A stretch of 64,000 bases of DNA from Nioella sp. MMSF_3534 (GCF_030732985.1 NZ_JASHJX010000021.1:1-64000), one strand, 5' to 3'. Numbered from the stretch's first letter, positions 46,019 through 55,504 are shown. Notes: generated by a model from the letters alone, not told the origin. Numbers and translations are program-made.

Positions 46019-47236
46019 GTGGCAGGACATCAACGCATATCGACCGCGAATGATCAGCGCGAAAACGGACGCCAGCAGGTGTTTGAAGCCATCCGCCAGG
46101 CGGGGCGAATCGCCCGAATCGACATCGCCCGCGAAACGCAGGTCAGCCCGGCCACCGTCACCGCCATCACCTCGGAACTGCTGAGCGCCGGGCTGATCGA
46201 GGAAATTACCCCCGAAGGCGACCGCACGGGTGCCAAACGAGGCCGCCCCCGTGTCGCGCTCAAGGTCCGCGGCGCGGCGCATCTGATCGCGGGTATTAAG
46301 ATCTCGGACCGTTCGGCCACCGTGATCCTCGTCGATTTCGAAGGCCAGACTGTGGGTGAATACGATCACGAGCTTCCCGGCCCGGTCATGTCGCCCGAAG
46401 AGATGGTCTCGCTCGTCATGCGCGCCCTTGCCGGGGCCTGCAATGCCGCCGGACGCGACATCAGCGAAGTGTCCGGCGTCGGCCTCGGCATTGCCGGGCT
46501 GATCGACGCGACCCGCAATTTCGTGCACTGGTCCCCGTCCCTCGATCAACGCAACGTGGAACTGGGGCGCATGCTGTCCGATGCCATGCCGGTTCCGTTC
46601 TACATGGACAATGACGCCAATCTGGTCGCCAAGGCCGAGCAACTGTTCGGAGAAGCGCGCAACGTGTCCGATTTCATCGTCATCACCATCGAACAGGGTG
46701 TCGGCATGGGCATCGTGATCGACGGGCGTATCTATCGGGGCGAACGCGGCTGCGGGGCGGAGTTCGGCCACACCAAGGTGCAGCTCGACGGCGCGCTCTG
46801 CCGTTGCGGGCAACGCGGCTGCCTGGAGGCCTATGTGGGGGACTATGCCTTGTTGCGCGAGGCCAATATCCGCGGCAGCGCGCAGCCGGAGGACGATCTG
46901 TCGGCGCTCTACGCCCGTGCCAAGGCAGGCGATGCGATGGCGCGGTCCATCTTCGACCGGGCGGGTCGGATGTTCGCCATGGGGCTGGCCAATGTGATCA
47001 ACATTTTCGACCCGAGCCTGGTGATCCTGTCCGGCGAACAGATGACCTTCGACTTTCTCTACGGGTCCGACGTGCTGGACCGGGTGAAATCCTCGGTGGT
47101 GCAGGTCGACGCGCCCCTGCCGGAGATCCGGGTGCATAAATGGGGCGACCTGATGTGGGCCAAAGGGGCCGCCGCCTGCGCGATGGAGGGGGTGTCGGAA
47201 CTGACGATCCGCAACCTCGGTGCCGATGCGGCCTGA
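46019..47236 (+). CDS. xylR: ROK-family xylose regulator
   Basis: 405 residues, GTG start with GGGAGG five bases upstream. N-terminal winged HTH (TQVSPATVTAITSELLSAGLIEE), then a ROK sugar-binding domain with DNDANLVAKAE and the zinc motif CGAEFGH...CRCGQRGCLEAY. Divergent from xylFHG and near xylAB, as in other alphaproteobacterial xylose regulons where a ROK XylR represses in the absence of xylose. Its end overlaps the UnbV gene start by 11 bp. Confidence 0.9.
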   Translation: MAGHQRISTANDQRENGRQQVFEAIRQAGRIARIDIARETQVSPATVTAITSELLSAGLIEEITPEGDRTGAKRGRPRVALKVRGAAHLIAGIKISDRSATVILVDFEGQTVGEYDHELPGPVMSPEEMVSLVMRALAGACNAAGRDISEVSGVGLGIAGLIDATRNFVHWSPSLDQRNVELGRMLSDAMPVPFYMDNDANLVAKAEQLFGEARNVSDFIVITIEQGVGMGIVIDGRIYRGERGCGAEFGHTKVQLDGALCRCGQRGCLEAYVGDYALLREANIRGSAQPEDDLSALYARAKAGDAMARSIFDRAGRMFAMGLANVINIFDPSLVILSGEQMTFDFLYGSDVLDRVKSSVVQVDAPLPEIRVHKWGDLMWAKGAAACAMEGVSELTIRNLGADAA

Positions 47237-48740
47237 GCTATGCTTTGCGACCCTTCTGGTCTTGGCCGGACCTGCCGTGGCGGACCCGCTTTTTGCCCCG
47301 CGCCAGATTGCACCCCACAGCTACGAAGGCGGGTGGGAACATTTCGTGGGCGGCGGCGTGGCAGCCTTTGACTGTAGTGGCGATAGCCTGCCAGAGCTCT
47401 ACGCGGCCGGTGGTGAAAACCCGGCGCAGCTCTTCCTGAATCGATCCGACCCCGGCAGCGATCTGGTTTTCGATGCGGTGGACAGTGCCCTGTCCCTGAC
47501 CGGCGTCATCGGGGCCTACCCGCTCGATATCGACAGCGACGGGGTCATGGATCTCGCCATTCTGCGGGTTGGCGATAACGCCCTGATGCGCGGGCTTGGC
47601 GAGTGTCGCTTTGCCCCGTTCGAGGGGATCGGCTTTCAGACCGACGCACGCTGGACCACGGCCTTTTCCGCCACATGGGAAGCGGGCCAGACCCTGCCCA
47701 CGCTCGCCTTCGGCAATTACGTGGACCGCACAGACCCCGAGGGCCCGTTCGAAGCCTGCGATGTGAACCATCTCTACCGTCCGCAGGGCGACAGCTACAC
47801 CTCGCCGATGTCGCTTGAACCGGGGTTCTGCGCCTTGTCCATGCTGTTCACAGACTGGGGACGGCAGGGCCGCGCCGATCTGCGCGTCTCGAATGACCGG
47901 CACTACTACGTGCGCGGCGGCGAGGAACAGATGTGGGCGATGGAGCCTGAACCGCGCCTCTATGGGCCTCAGGACGGATGGAACAGCCACCAACTCTGGG
48001 GCATGGGCATTGCCTCGCGCGATCTGGATGGTGATGGGCTGTCAGAGGTCTACCTAACCTCCATGGGCGACCAGCGGTTGCAGGCGCTAGGCGAGGGGGC
48101 GGACGGCCCCAGCTATCTCGACGCCCCCTACGAAAGCGGCGCCACCGCGCACCGGCCCTATACGGGCGGCGACGGGCGGCCCTCGACCGGCTGGCACGCG
48201 GTGTTTGGCGATGTGGACAATGACGGGTGGGCCGATCTGTTCGTGGCAAAGGGCAATGTGGAACAGATGCCGGGCAGCGCCATGGAGGACCCCAACAACC
48301 TGCTTATGGGCAGCCCTGAGGGGCGCTTCACCGAAGCGGGACTTCAGGCTGGTGTGGCCAGCCTGCACCGAAGCCGGGGCGCGGCGCTTGCGGATCTGAA
48401 CGGGGACGGGCTGCTGGATCTGGCAGTGCTGAACCGGCACATGCCACTGGAACTATATCAGAACGTCACGCCGGGAGCCGGTGCCTGGCTGCTGGTCGAC
48501 GTCATCCAGGCGGGACCGAACCGCAATGCCATCGGGGCCTTCGTCGAACTGCGCATAGCGGACAGAACCTGGACCCAGGAAATCACCGTGGGTGGCGGCC
48601 ATGCCGGCGGCGTCGCAGGGGCGCTGCATTTCGGCCTTGGCGACGCGGAGACGGCTGAGATCCGGGTGATCTGGCCGGATGGAGAGAGCGGCGATTGGCA
48701 GCCGGTCGAGGTCAATCAAAGGCTCACACTCGCACGCTGA
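47226..48740 (+). CDS. Secreted FG-GAP/VCBS repeat protein with ASPIC/UnbV domain (CRTAC1 family)
   Basis: 504 residues from the ATG at 47226 (a GTG at 47220 is in frame). Signal peptide ends PAVA-DP. The body shows calcium-binding FG-GAP repeats: DIDSDGVMDLAI, RDLDGDGLSEVYL, GDVDNDGWADLFVAKG and ADLNGDGLLDLAVLN. The C-terminus (about 420-500) is an ASPIC/UnbV domain with NAIGAFVELRIADRTWTQEI...HFGLGDAETAEIRVIWPDG. A periplasmic or surface beta-propeller of unknown function. It overlaps xylR by 11 bp, so it is probably cotranscribed with it, and it faces the di-heme peroxidase gene. Confidence 0.88.
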   Translation: MRPELCFATLLVLAGPAVADPLFAPRQIAPHSYEGGWEHFVGGGVAAFDCSGDSLPELYAAGGENPAQLFLNRSDPGSDLVFDAVDSALSLTGVIGAYPLDIDSDGVMDLAILRVGDNALMRGLGECRFAPFEGIGFQTDARWTTAFSATWEAGQTLPTLAFGNYVDRTDPEGPFEACDVNHLYRPQGDSYTSPMSLEPGFCALSMLFTDWGRQGRADLRVSNDRHYYVRGGEEQMWAMEPEPRLYGPQDGWNSHQLWGMGIASRDLDGDGLSEVYLTSMGDQRLQALGEGADGPSYLDAPYESGATAHRPYTGGDGRPSTGWHAVFGDVDNDGWADLFVAKGNVEQMPGSAMEDPNNLLMGSPEGRFTEAGLQAGVASLHRSRGAALADLNGDGLLDLAVLNRHMPLELYQNVTPGAGAWLLVDVIQAGPNRNAIGAFVELRIADRTWTQEITVGGGHAGGVAGALHFGLGDAETAEIRVIWPDGESGDWQPVEVNQRLTLAR

Positions 48741-48755
48741 CGGTGGAGCGGCGCC

Positions 48756-48797
48756 AAGGATTTTCCAAAATCCTTCCAAGGGTCTTGCAAGACCCTT
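48756..48797. terminator. Tandem 20-bp palindromes, possible bidirectional terminator, copy 2
   Basis: AAGGATTTT-CC-AAAATCCTT (48756-48775), two bases, then the perfect palindrome with core GGGTCTTGCAAGACCC (48778-48797). It lies in the 62-bp convergent gap between the UnbV and peroxidase genes and has the same layout as 9803-9845. Confidence 0.65.
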
Positions 48798-48802
48798 CCC
48801 CG

Positions 48803-50107
48803 CTACCGATCCACCGGCAAGCCGCTTGGCACGCGTTCTGGCACCCCCAAACGCCCCTCCGCGCCTGCCGTATCGGTCAACGACTCCAGAAACGCCACCA
48901 GGGCGGCAAGCTCATCGTCGCTCAACTGCACCGGCTCCAGCTCGTTCGCCGCCGCAATCGCCGCCATCTCGGCCGGATCATCCAGAATCCGCCAATCCTC
49001 CACCCCCTGCAAGACGGGCAATACCGCCTGGCTCCGATCATAGGCGTAGAGCGAACCGACCGGATCGAGATGATGCCGGATCACTCCCTCCAGCGTCGCA
49101 TAGGCCCCCGCATGTCCGTAAGGCGCGGTGAGAGCCACGTTGCGCAAGGACGGCGTGCGGAAGGCATAGGCATCCTCCGGATCGCCAGTGACCCGCATCC
49201 GTCCCTCGTCGCGGGCATGGGTCTCGAACCGCGCGGCCTTTCCCGGGCCGATCTGCACCATGGCGATGGCGTGGAAATCGTGGTCGGTCTGGAAGCGGCC
49301 TGTATGGCAGTCTGCACAGCCAGCTTCGCCGTAGAACAGCGCCATCCCTCGCGCCGCTGCCTCGGGCAACTCGGCCTCACCGGCAAGATAGAGGTCAAAC
49401 GGGCTGCGATCCGCCCGCCATTCGAAGCGGATGAAATCGGCGACGACGTTGGAAATGTCGGTAAAGTGGATCGGGGCGCCTTCACCCAAGACCGCGTCGA
49501 ACCGGGCCCGGTATTCGGGGATCGCGGCAACGCGGTCTGCGATCTGGTCCCAGGCCCCGCCCGCCAGCGACAGATGGCCCATGCGCACCGCGCGGCTGAT
49601 CGGGTTTTCCGAGTAATGCCCGGCCATTTCATCGGGCGAGAGCACCGGGAACATCGCCTGCGCCGAGAGGACGGAATCGAACCCTTCCGCCATCGCGTCG
49701 CCAAGCGGCGTGCGGATGCCGTTGGGCCGCGTCGGGTCCGCCTCCAGCCGCCCGTCATGGAACATATGAGTGAATTCGGAGGCCCCAAGGTTGAACAGCC
49801 CCGGCGCGTTCCGGGGAATACGCTGTTCGGGCAGGTTCTCGGGGTCCGCCACCCGATCCGGCCCCAACCCATGCGCCCCGTCGCCAAGCGACAGCGACAC
49901 CCCGTCAGAGGTGCCGAAGCGCGGGTGGTGGCAGGTGGCGCAGGACACCTCCTGATTGCCCGACAGGATCGGATCGTAGAACAGCAGCTGCCCCAGTTCG
50001 ACGCGGGCGGGGTCGGTCTCGACAAACTCCGCGGGCGGGAACGCAGGTTGTGACAGCACGGGCAACGCAATGAGCGCCGGGATCAGGGCCACAGGCAACC
50101 GTTTCAT
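48803..50107 (-). CDS. Di-heme cytochrome c peroxidase / MauG family protein
   Basis: 434 residues from the ATG at 50107 with GGAGG seven bases upstream. Signal peptide about 20 residues (ALIALPVLSQ-PA). Two c-type haem sites: C56-ATC-H60 and C264-ADC-H268. Motifs of the family are LGQLLFYDPILSGNQEVSCATCH, FGTSDG, RIPRNAPGLFN and FRTPSLRNVALTAPYGHAG. Acts in the periplasm, as peroxidase or as a MauG-like protein-modifying enzyme. It starts in an ATGA overlap with galM, tying it to the xylose operon. Such proteins often co-occur with CRTAC1/UnbV proteins like the one it faces. Confidence 0.9.
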   Translation of the reverse strand: MKRLPVALIPALIALPVLSQPAFPPAEFVETDPARVELGQLLFYDPILSGNQEVSCATCHHPRFGTSDGVSLSLGDGAHGLGPDRVADPENLPEQRIPRNAPGLFNLGASEFTHMFHDGRLEADPTRPNGIRTPLGDAMAEGFDSVLSAQAMFPVLSPDEMAGHYSENPISRAVRMGHLSLAGGAWDQIADRVAAIPEYRARFDAVLGEGAPIHFTDISNVVADFIRFEWRADRSPFDLYLAGEAELPEAAARGMALFYGEAGCADCHTGRFQTDHDFHAIAMVQIGPGKAARFETHARDEGRMRVTGDPEDAYAFRTPSLRNVALTAPYGHAGAYATLEGVIRHHLDPVGSLYAYDRSQAVLPVLQGVEDWRILDDPAEMAAIAAANELEPVQLSDDELAALVAFLESLTDTAGAEGRLGVPERVPSGLPVDR

Positions 50108-51090
50108 TCTGGAACCTCCATGATCTCGACCGTCAGCCGCTGATGATAGGGCTGCTCCGGCGTCACGATGATCGACGGAAATGTGGGGCAGTTGACGGCA
50201 TTGGGAAAGCCCTGCGGCTCCAATGCGATCCCGGCCCAGGGGGCGATGCGCTGGCCCGCATGGGCACTGCGCAGATTGGGCAACCCATGCCCGGTATAGA
50301 CCTGTAGTCCCGGCTGATCCGACCACATGCGCAGGTGCAAACCGTTCGGGGCCAGAAGCTCCGCCACCGGCCTTGCCGGGTCGCGACCCTCGGGCAGCAC
50401 GAAGTTGAGGTCGGTTCCCATACCCTCCGGGTCAGCCTCGACCAGCACGGCCCCGGCGCGGAAATCGTGGCGGGTGCTCTTGACCGGGGCGATGTCCCCG
50501 GTCGGGATCAGGGAGCTGTCTACGGGCGTATAGCGGTCGGCCGGGCAGGTGAAACGCGCGGCACGTGACAGATGCTCGGTGCCGAGGCTGTAATAGCTGT
50601 GCTGCGCCATGTTGATCGGCGTGGGCCGGTCCACGGTGGCCGCCATGTCATAGGTCACGCGCGCGCCGTCGAGCCGCACGGTCACCTCGAAACTGGCCCG
50701 GCCCGGATAGCCTTCCTCGCCGTCGGGCGAGACATAGGTAAAGCGCACGGCCCGCGCGCCTTCCGTCTCTGCCTGCCAGATGCGGGAATGCAGCCCGCCC
50801 GCGCCGCCATGCAGCTGGTTCGCGCCTTCGTTTGCGGTCAGCCGATGGTCCCGACCGTCAAGCGAGAACCGCGCCCCGCCGATGCGGTTGGCCACACGCC
50901 CCGCGATCACGCCCATATAGGTGGGGTTCTGCAGGTACTCCGCCGGGTCGTCGAAGCCCAGAACCACCGGCACCGAGGTTCCGCCAAGCGGCACCCACCA
51001 GCCCCGCGTGATGCAGCCCAGGTTGAGGAGCGAGAGCGCAACGCCCCCGTCCTCCAACCTGAACTCTCGGATGTCCCCGGCGCGTGGCAT
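50104..51090 (-). CDS. galM: Aldose 1-epimerase (mutarotase)
   Basis: Interconverts alpha and beta anomers of aldoses, here most likely xylose, feeding xylose isomerase. 328 residues. GRVANRIGGARFSLDG, NEGANQLHGGAGGLH (catalytic His) and the NMAQHSYYSLG segment with the second His are visible; a C-terminal Glu in IALEPQGFPNAVNC fits the base. Starts 7 bp after xylA with GAGGGG upstream and overlaps the peroxidase gene by ATGA. Confidence 0.9.
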   Translation of the reverse strand: MPRAGDIREFRLEDGGVALSLLNLGCITRGWWVPLGGTSVPVVLGFDDPAEYLQNPTYMGVIAGRVANRIGGARFSLDGRDHRLTANEGANQLHGGAGGLHSRIWQAETEGARAVRFTYVSPDGEEGYPGRASFEVTVRLDGARVTYDMAATVDRPTPINMAQHSYYSLGTEHLSRAARFTCPADRYTPVDSSLIPTGDIAPVKSTRHDFRAGAVLVEADPEGMGTDLNFVLPEGRDPARPVAELLAPNGLHLRMWSDQPGLQVYTGHGLPNLRSAHAGQRIAPWAGIALEPQGFPNAVNCPTFPSIIVTPEQPYHQRLTVEIMEVPE

Positions 51091-51097
51091 GTCCCCC

Positions 51098-52411
51098 TCA
51101 GACGAAGCGGTTCACGACGTTTTCAAGGTATTCCTGCTTGCCGGACACGGGCGCGGGGTTGATCCCCTCGGCCTCGACCCGCGCGGCAATATCCTCCAGC
51201 GAGCGGTCGCCGTTCAGCATCGCTTGCGCCTCAGGATCAGACCACCCTGCATAGCGATCCTCGACGAAGCCCGGCAGGGTGCCATCCTCGATCATCGCGG
51301 CGGCGGCTTTCAACCCGCGCGCGCAGATATCCATGCCGCCGATATGGGCGATCAGCAGGTCTTCCGGGTCCAACGACTGCCGGCGCAGCTTGGCGTCGAA
51401 ATTGGTGCCGCCTGTGCTGAAGCCGCCGCCCTGCAGGATGTGGTAATAGGCCAGCGCCACCTCTGGCACGTTGTTGGGGAACTGGTCGGTGTCCCACCCG
51501 GACTGGTAGTCGTTCCTGTTCATGTCGATCGACCCGAAGATGCCAAGCGCCTGCGCCAGTGCGATTTCGTGCTCGAAGCTGTGGCCGGCAAGGATCGCAT
51601 GCCCCTGCTCGATATTCACCTTCACCTCGCCTTCCAGCCCGTGGCGCTTGAGGAAGCCATAGACCGTGGCGACGTCGTAGTCATACTGGTGCTTGGTGGG
51701 TTCCTGCGGCTTGGGTTCGATCAGGATCGCGCCGTCGAAACCGATCTTGTGCTTGTACTCCACCACCATGTTCAGGAAGCGCCCGAACTGCGCGTCTTCT
51801 TGTGCAAGATTGGTGTTGAGCAGCGTCTCATAGCCCTCTCGCCCGCCCCACAGAACATAGTTTTCGCCCCCCAACCGGTGCGTCGCATCCATGCAGGATT
51901 TCACCGTCGCGGCAGCGAAGGCGAAGACATCGGGATCGGGGTTCGTGGCCGCCCCCGCCATGAAGCGGCGGTTCGAGAACATGTTGGCCGTGCCCCAGAG
52001 CAGCTTGACGCCGGTCTGATCCATCTTCTCGGCGAAGTAATCCGCGATCTGGTTCAGCGTGTCGCGGTTCTCGGCAAAGCTCGCACCATCGGGGCGGATG
52101 TCGAAATCGTGGAAGCAGAAATAGGGCACCTTCAGCAGGCTGAACATCTCAAACGCCACGTCGGCCTTGAGCTTCGACAGCGCCATCGTGTCGCCGGGAA
52201 ACCACGGGCGTTCAAAGGTTTGCCCGCCGAACGGGTCGTTCCCCGGCCAGACAAAATTGTGCCAGTAGCAGGCCGCGAAGCGCAGGTGATCTTCCATGCG
52301 CTTGCCCATGACGATCTCATCCGGGTCGTAGTGGCGGAAGGCCAGCGGGTTGGCGCTGTCGGCGCCTTCGAACGGGATTTCGGTGATGTCTTTGAAGAAT
52401 CCGGTGCTCAT
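51098..52411 (-). CDS. xylA: Xylose isomerase
   Basis: Converts D-xylose to D-xylulose with divalent metals. 437 residues, class II length. [10 protein letters not shown] carries the catalytic His-Asp pair; [17 protein letters not shown] and [20 protein letters not shown] carry metal ligands. ATGA overlap with xylB upstream, then galM 7 bp downstream: one transcription unit xylB-xylA-galM-peroxidase. Confidence 0.97.
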   Translation of the reverse strand: MSTGFFKDITEIPFEGADSANPLAFRHYDPDEIVMGKRMEDHLRFAACYWHNFVWPGNDPFGGQTFERPWFPGDTMALSKLKADVAFEMFSLLKVPYFCFHDFDIRPDGASFAENRDTLNQIADYFAEKMDQTGVKLLWGTANMFSNRRFMAGAATNPDPDVFAFAAATVKSCMDATHRLGGENYVLWGGREGYETLLNTNLAQEDAQFGRFLNMVVEYKHKIGFDGAILIEPKPQEPTKHQYDYDVATVYGFLKRHGLEGEVKVNIEQGHAILAGHSFEHEIALAQALGIFGSIDMNRNDYQSGWDTDQFPNNVPEVALAYYHILQGGGFSTGGTNFDAKLRRQSLDPEDLLIAHIGGMDICARGLKAAAAMIEDGTLPGFVEDRYAGWSDPEAQAMLNGDRSLEDIAARVEAEGINPAPVSGKQEYLENVVNRFV

Positions 52412-53859
52412 GTCATTGCAGCCTTGATAGAGGGGTAAAGGGCGCGGTAGCGGGCGTAGCTGTCGTCATAGGCCGCCTGCAGATCGCCGCGCGGGTCGAT
52501 GGTGTCCGCCACATCAGGTGGCGTCATGGTGTCGTGAAGATCGGCCCCATCCGCGACCATAGCGAGCCGCGCCGCGCCAAGCGCCGCGCCGAATTCGCCC
52601 TTGGCGGGCAGGCGCAGGGGCAGGCCGAGAATGGTGGCGAGGCTTTCCAGCCAGAACCGTGATTGCGTGCCGCCGCCGATGGCGAGAACGGAGGACAGAT
52701 CGGTGCCCGTGGACTTGAGCGCCTCCAGCGAATCCCGGAGCGCGAAGCTGACGCCTTCCATGACCGATTGGGTCAAGTTTTGTTGGTCCGATCCGATGTC
52801 GAGCCCGACAAATGCACCGCGTATATCGGCGTCATTGTGGGGCGTCCGTTCGCCAGACAGGTAAGGCAGGAAGAGCGTGCCTGAGGGGCCATTGATGCTG
52901 TCCGGCAAGCGGCCTGCAAGCGTGGCGGGGCTATCGTTCAGCGTCTTGGCCAGCCAGTTCAGGCAGTCGGTCGCAGCCAGGATCACACCCATCTGGTACC
53001 AGGTGTCCGGCACCGCGTGGCAGAAGCTGTGGACGGCGGTTTCGGGGGCGGGCGCGAAGCTGTTCTTCGCGGCCAGCAGCACGCCGGAGGTGCCGAGAGA
53101 GACGAAGCCGTCGCCCTCGCGGAAACACCCCACACCGCAGGCCGCGACGGCGTTGTCGCCGCCGCCACCTGCCACGACGACGGGGCCGGAAACGCCCCAG
53201 TCGGCGGCCAGATCGGCACGCAATTGGCCCGATGCTTCGCTGCCTTCCACAAGGCGCGGCATCTGGTCGGCACGCATATGACCGGCCTCCAGCAAGGCGG
53301 GAGACCAGTCGCGCTTGCCGACATCGAGCCAGCTGGTTCCGGCAGCGTCAGACATGTCAGATGCGTGCTCGCCGGTCAGCCAAAGCCTGAGATAATCTTT
53401 TGGAAGCAGCACCTTGGCCACCTTATCGAAGATCTCTGGCTCGTGCCGTTCGACCCATAAGAGCTTGGGCGCGGTAAAACCGGGGAAAACTATGTTGCCT
53501 GACAGATCGCGCACGTCGGGGGTTGCATCCAGCGCCGCCGCCTCTGCATGGGACCTTGTGTCGTTCCACAGGATACAGGGCCGCAGCACATTGTCCGCAG
53601 CATCCAACAGCGTCGCGCCGTGCATCTGGCCGGACAGGCCGATGCCGCGCAGGGCGGACAGGGCCTCTGGCACCTCCGCTTTCAGCTTGGCCATGGCGGC
53701 GCGGCATCCGTCGACCCAGTGGGCCGGGTCCTGCTCGCTGTGGCCGGGCGCGGGATGGCTGACGGGGGCGGCCTGCTCTGCCGAGGCGACAAGCGTTCCA
53801 TCCGCATCGACGAGCACCGCCCGCAGGCCTGACGTGCCCAGATCCAATCCGAGATACAT
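52408..53859 (-). CDS. xylB: Xylulokinase
   Basis: Phosphorylates xylulose to xylulose-5-phosphate. 483 residues from the ATG at 53859, matching the canonical [11 protein letters not shown] start; an in-frame ATG four codons earlier (53871) also has a GGAGG site. FGGY motifs: [11 protein letters not shown], the catalytic Asp in [12 protein letters not shown] and the [12 protein letters not shown] segment. First gene of the minus-strand xylBA-galM-peroxidase operon. Confidence 0.97.
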   Translation of the reverse strand: MYLGLDLGTSGLRAVLVDADGTLVASAEQAAPVSHPAPGHSEQDPAHWVDGCRAAMAKLKAEVPEALSALRGIGLSGQMHGATLLDAADNVLRPCILWNDTRSHAEAAALDATPDVRDLSGNIVFPGFTAPKLLWVERHEPEIFDKVAKVLLPKDYLRLWLTGEHASDMSDAAGTSWLDVGKRDWSPALLEAGHMRADQMPRLVEGSEASGQLRADLAADWGVSGPVVVAGGGGDNAVAACGVGCFREGDGFVSLGTSGVLLAAKNSFAPAPETAVHSFCHAVPDTWYQMGVILAATDCLNWLAKTLNDSPATLAGRLPDSINGPSGTLFLPYLSGERTPHNDADIRGAFVGLDIGSDQQNLTQSVMEGVSFALRDSLEALKSTGTDLSSVLAIGGGTQSRFWLESLATILGLPLRLPAKGEFGAALGAARLAMVADGADLHDTMTPPDVADTIDPRGDLQAAYDDSYARYRALYPSIKAAMT

Positions 53860-53891
53860 GGGTCCTCCCATGGTGTCCTCCCCGAACACCA

Positions 53892-53940
53892 TATTTATTT
53901 TGATAGCTAAATTAATTTCATGGAGCGCGGCGTGAGTCAA
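53892..53940 (-). promoter_or_regulatory. xylB promoter with candidate XylR site
   Basis: On the minus strand a TTGACT -35 (53940-53935) is followed after 17-18 bases by AATTAA/ATTAAT as -10. Overlapping and downstream is the AT-rich motif TTAATTT-N8-AAATAAATA (53892-53915), shared with the xylF promoter, placed where a repressor would block the polymerase. Confidence 0.5.
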
Positions 53941-53962
53941 GGCCCCGCATCTCGCCCCAACG

Positions 53963-54034
53963 CCGAAAACAGGGGGGTGCCATGCGTACACCCCCTGTAC
54001 ACCCCCCGTGCACCCCCCGTGCATACCAAACGCG
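53963..54034 (+). repeat. Dispersed GTACACC repeat, copy C
   Basis: Runs CCGAAAACAGGGGGGTGCCA, then GTACACCCCCT-GTACACCCCCC-GTGCACCCCCC-GTGCATAC, then CAAACGCG. Nearly the same as copy B on the other strand. It lies between the dctM terminator and the xylB promoter. Confidence 0.85.
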
Positions 54035-54039
54035 AAAAC

Positions 54040-54065
54040 GGCGACCAGGGATATTCCTGGCCGCC
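54040..54065 (-). terminator. Probable terminator of the dctPQM operon
   Basis: On the minus strand after dctM, arms GGCGGCCAGG and CCTGGTCGCC pair (one G-U) around AATATC, followed by GTTTTCG. The stem is strong and the T-tract short. Confidence 0.55.
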
Positions 54066-54091
54066 GCCTCCAATTCTTATGCAAGATCAGG

Positions 54092-55492
54092 TTACATCTG
54101 GCTCGGCAGCCACAGCACGATCCACGGGAACGCGACGAGGAGCGCAATGGTGATCGCGTCGGCGATGAAGAAGGGCGTCACCCCCTTGAACACGTCCTGC
54201 ACGCTGAGGTCATCGCGCACCCCGGCCACCACGAAGCAGTTCAATCCGATGGGGGGTGTGATCAGGCAGAACTCTGCCATCTTCACCACGAGGATGCCGA
54301 ACCAGACCGCGCACATGGTGCCGGACATGCCGAAGGTGCTGGCCTCTGCCGTCACGTTCATGCCGCCGTTCAAAGCCATGACCGCCGGGAACACCACGGG
54401 CAGGGTCAGCAGCAGCATCCCGATCGCATCCATGAACATGCCAAGGACGGCATAGGCCAGCAGGATGCAGATCAGGATCAGCATCGGCGACATGTGCAGC
54501 GTCGTCAGCCAGTCAGCGAAGGCACCGGGCAGGTCGGCAAAACCCAGGAAGCGGACATAGATCAGCACGCCCCAGATGATCGTGAAGATCATGACGGAGA
54601 GCTTGGCGGTTTCCAGCAGCGCCTCCTTCAGCTGCGGCCAGCGCATGCCCCGGTAGAGCGCCATCAGGAAGACGATGAACGCCCCGATCGCGCCGCCTTC
54701 TGTCGGGGTGCCCCAGGCGTCGCCGCCGAAGGGGTTGTAGACGAAGAAGATGATGATCACGACGACCGCCACGATGGGAAGCGCCGGCGGCAGGGAGGTG
54801 AAGCGTTCCTTCCAGGTGAAGCCGGTCACGGGCGGGCCGAAATTCTTCAGCGTCATGGCCATGCCGACGATCAGCAGCGTGTAGACCACCGCAGAAAACA
54901 CACCGGGGATGAAGCCCGCCAGCAGCAGGCGGCCCACATCCTGTTCCACGATGATCGCGTAGATCACGAGGATGGCCGATGGCGGGATCAGTGAGGCGAG
55001 CGTGCCCGCCGCCGCCACGACGCCCGCCGCAAAGCGCTTGTCATAGCCCACGGCCAGCATCTCCGGGATCGCGATGCGGGCGAAGACGGCGGAGGTTGCA
55101 ACAGACGCCCCCGACACGGCGGCAAAGCCCGCGGTGGCGAAGACGGTCGAGACAGCCAAGCCGCCGGGCACCCAGGCGAACCAGCGTTTGGCGGCTTCAA
55201 ACAGCGCCTTGGTCAGCCCTGCGTGATAGGCGAGATAGCCGATCAGGATGAAGGTGGGGATGAGGCTGAGCGCCTGGCTGGAGATTTTCGAATGGGGCAC
55301 CTGCCCCGCTGTCTTCACCGCCACGGTCAGCGCCCAGAGGAAATCCTCGGGGTCATAGCCCCGGCGGCTCCAGAAGATCCAGATCAGGCCGACGAGGCCC
55401 GAGAGACCAGCGGCGAAAGCCACGCGCATCCCGAGGATGACAAGCACCAGCATGCCGCCCGAGACGATGAGGCCGATTTGAATGGGTTCCAT
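54092..55492 (-). CDS. dctM: TRAP transporter large permease
   Basis: 466 residues, DctM family, about 12 TM helices. Conserved segments PPSAILVIYAIIVEQDVGRLLLAGFIPG and ITPPIGLNCFVVAGV near the C-terminus are typical. The long hydrophilic loop around 230-260 (AVVYTL...WKERF) is normal for the group. It pairs with dctQ 12 bp upstream and binding protein dctP. Confidence 0.93.
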   Translation of the reverse strand: MEPIQIGLIVSGGMLVLVILGMRVAFAAGLSGLVGLIWIFWSRRGYDPEDFLWALTVAVKTAGQVPHSKISSQALSLIPTFILIGYLAYHAGLTKALFEAAKRWFAWVPGGLAVSTVFATAGFAAVSGASVATSAVFARIAIPEMLAVGYDKRFAAGVVAAAGTLASLIPPSAILVIYAIIVEQDVGRLLLAGFIPGVFSAVVYTLLIVGMAMTLKNFGPPVTGFTWKERFTSLPPALPIVAVVVIIIFFVYNPFGGDAWGTPTEGGAIGAFIVFLMALYRGMRWPQLKEALLETAKLSVMIFTIIWGVLIYVRFLGFADLPGAFADWLTTLHMSPMLILICILLAYAVLGMFMDAIGMLLLTLPVVFPAVMALNGGMNVTAEASTFGMSGTMCAVWFGILVVKMAEFCLITPPIGLNCFVVAGVRDDLSVQDVFKGVTPFFIADAITIALLVAFPWIVLWLPSQM

Positions 55493-55504
55493 GTCTCTGC
55501 CCCC

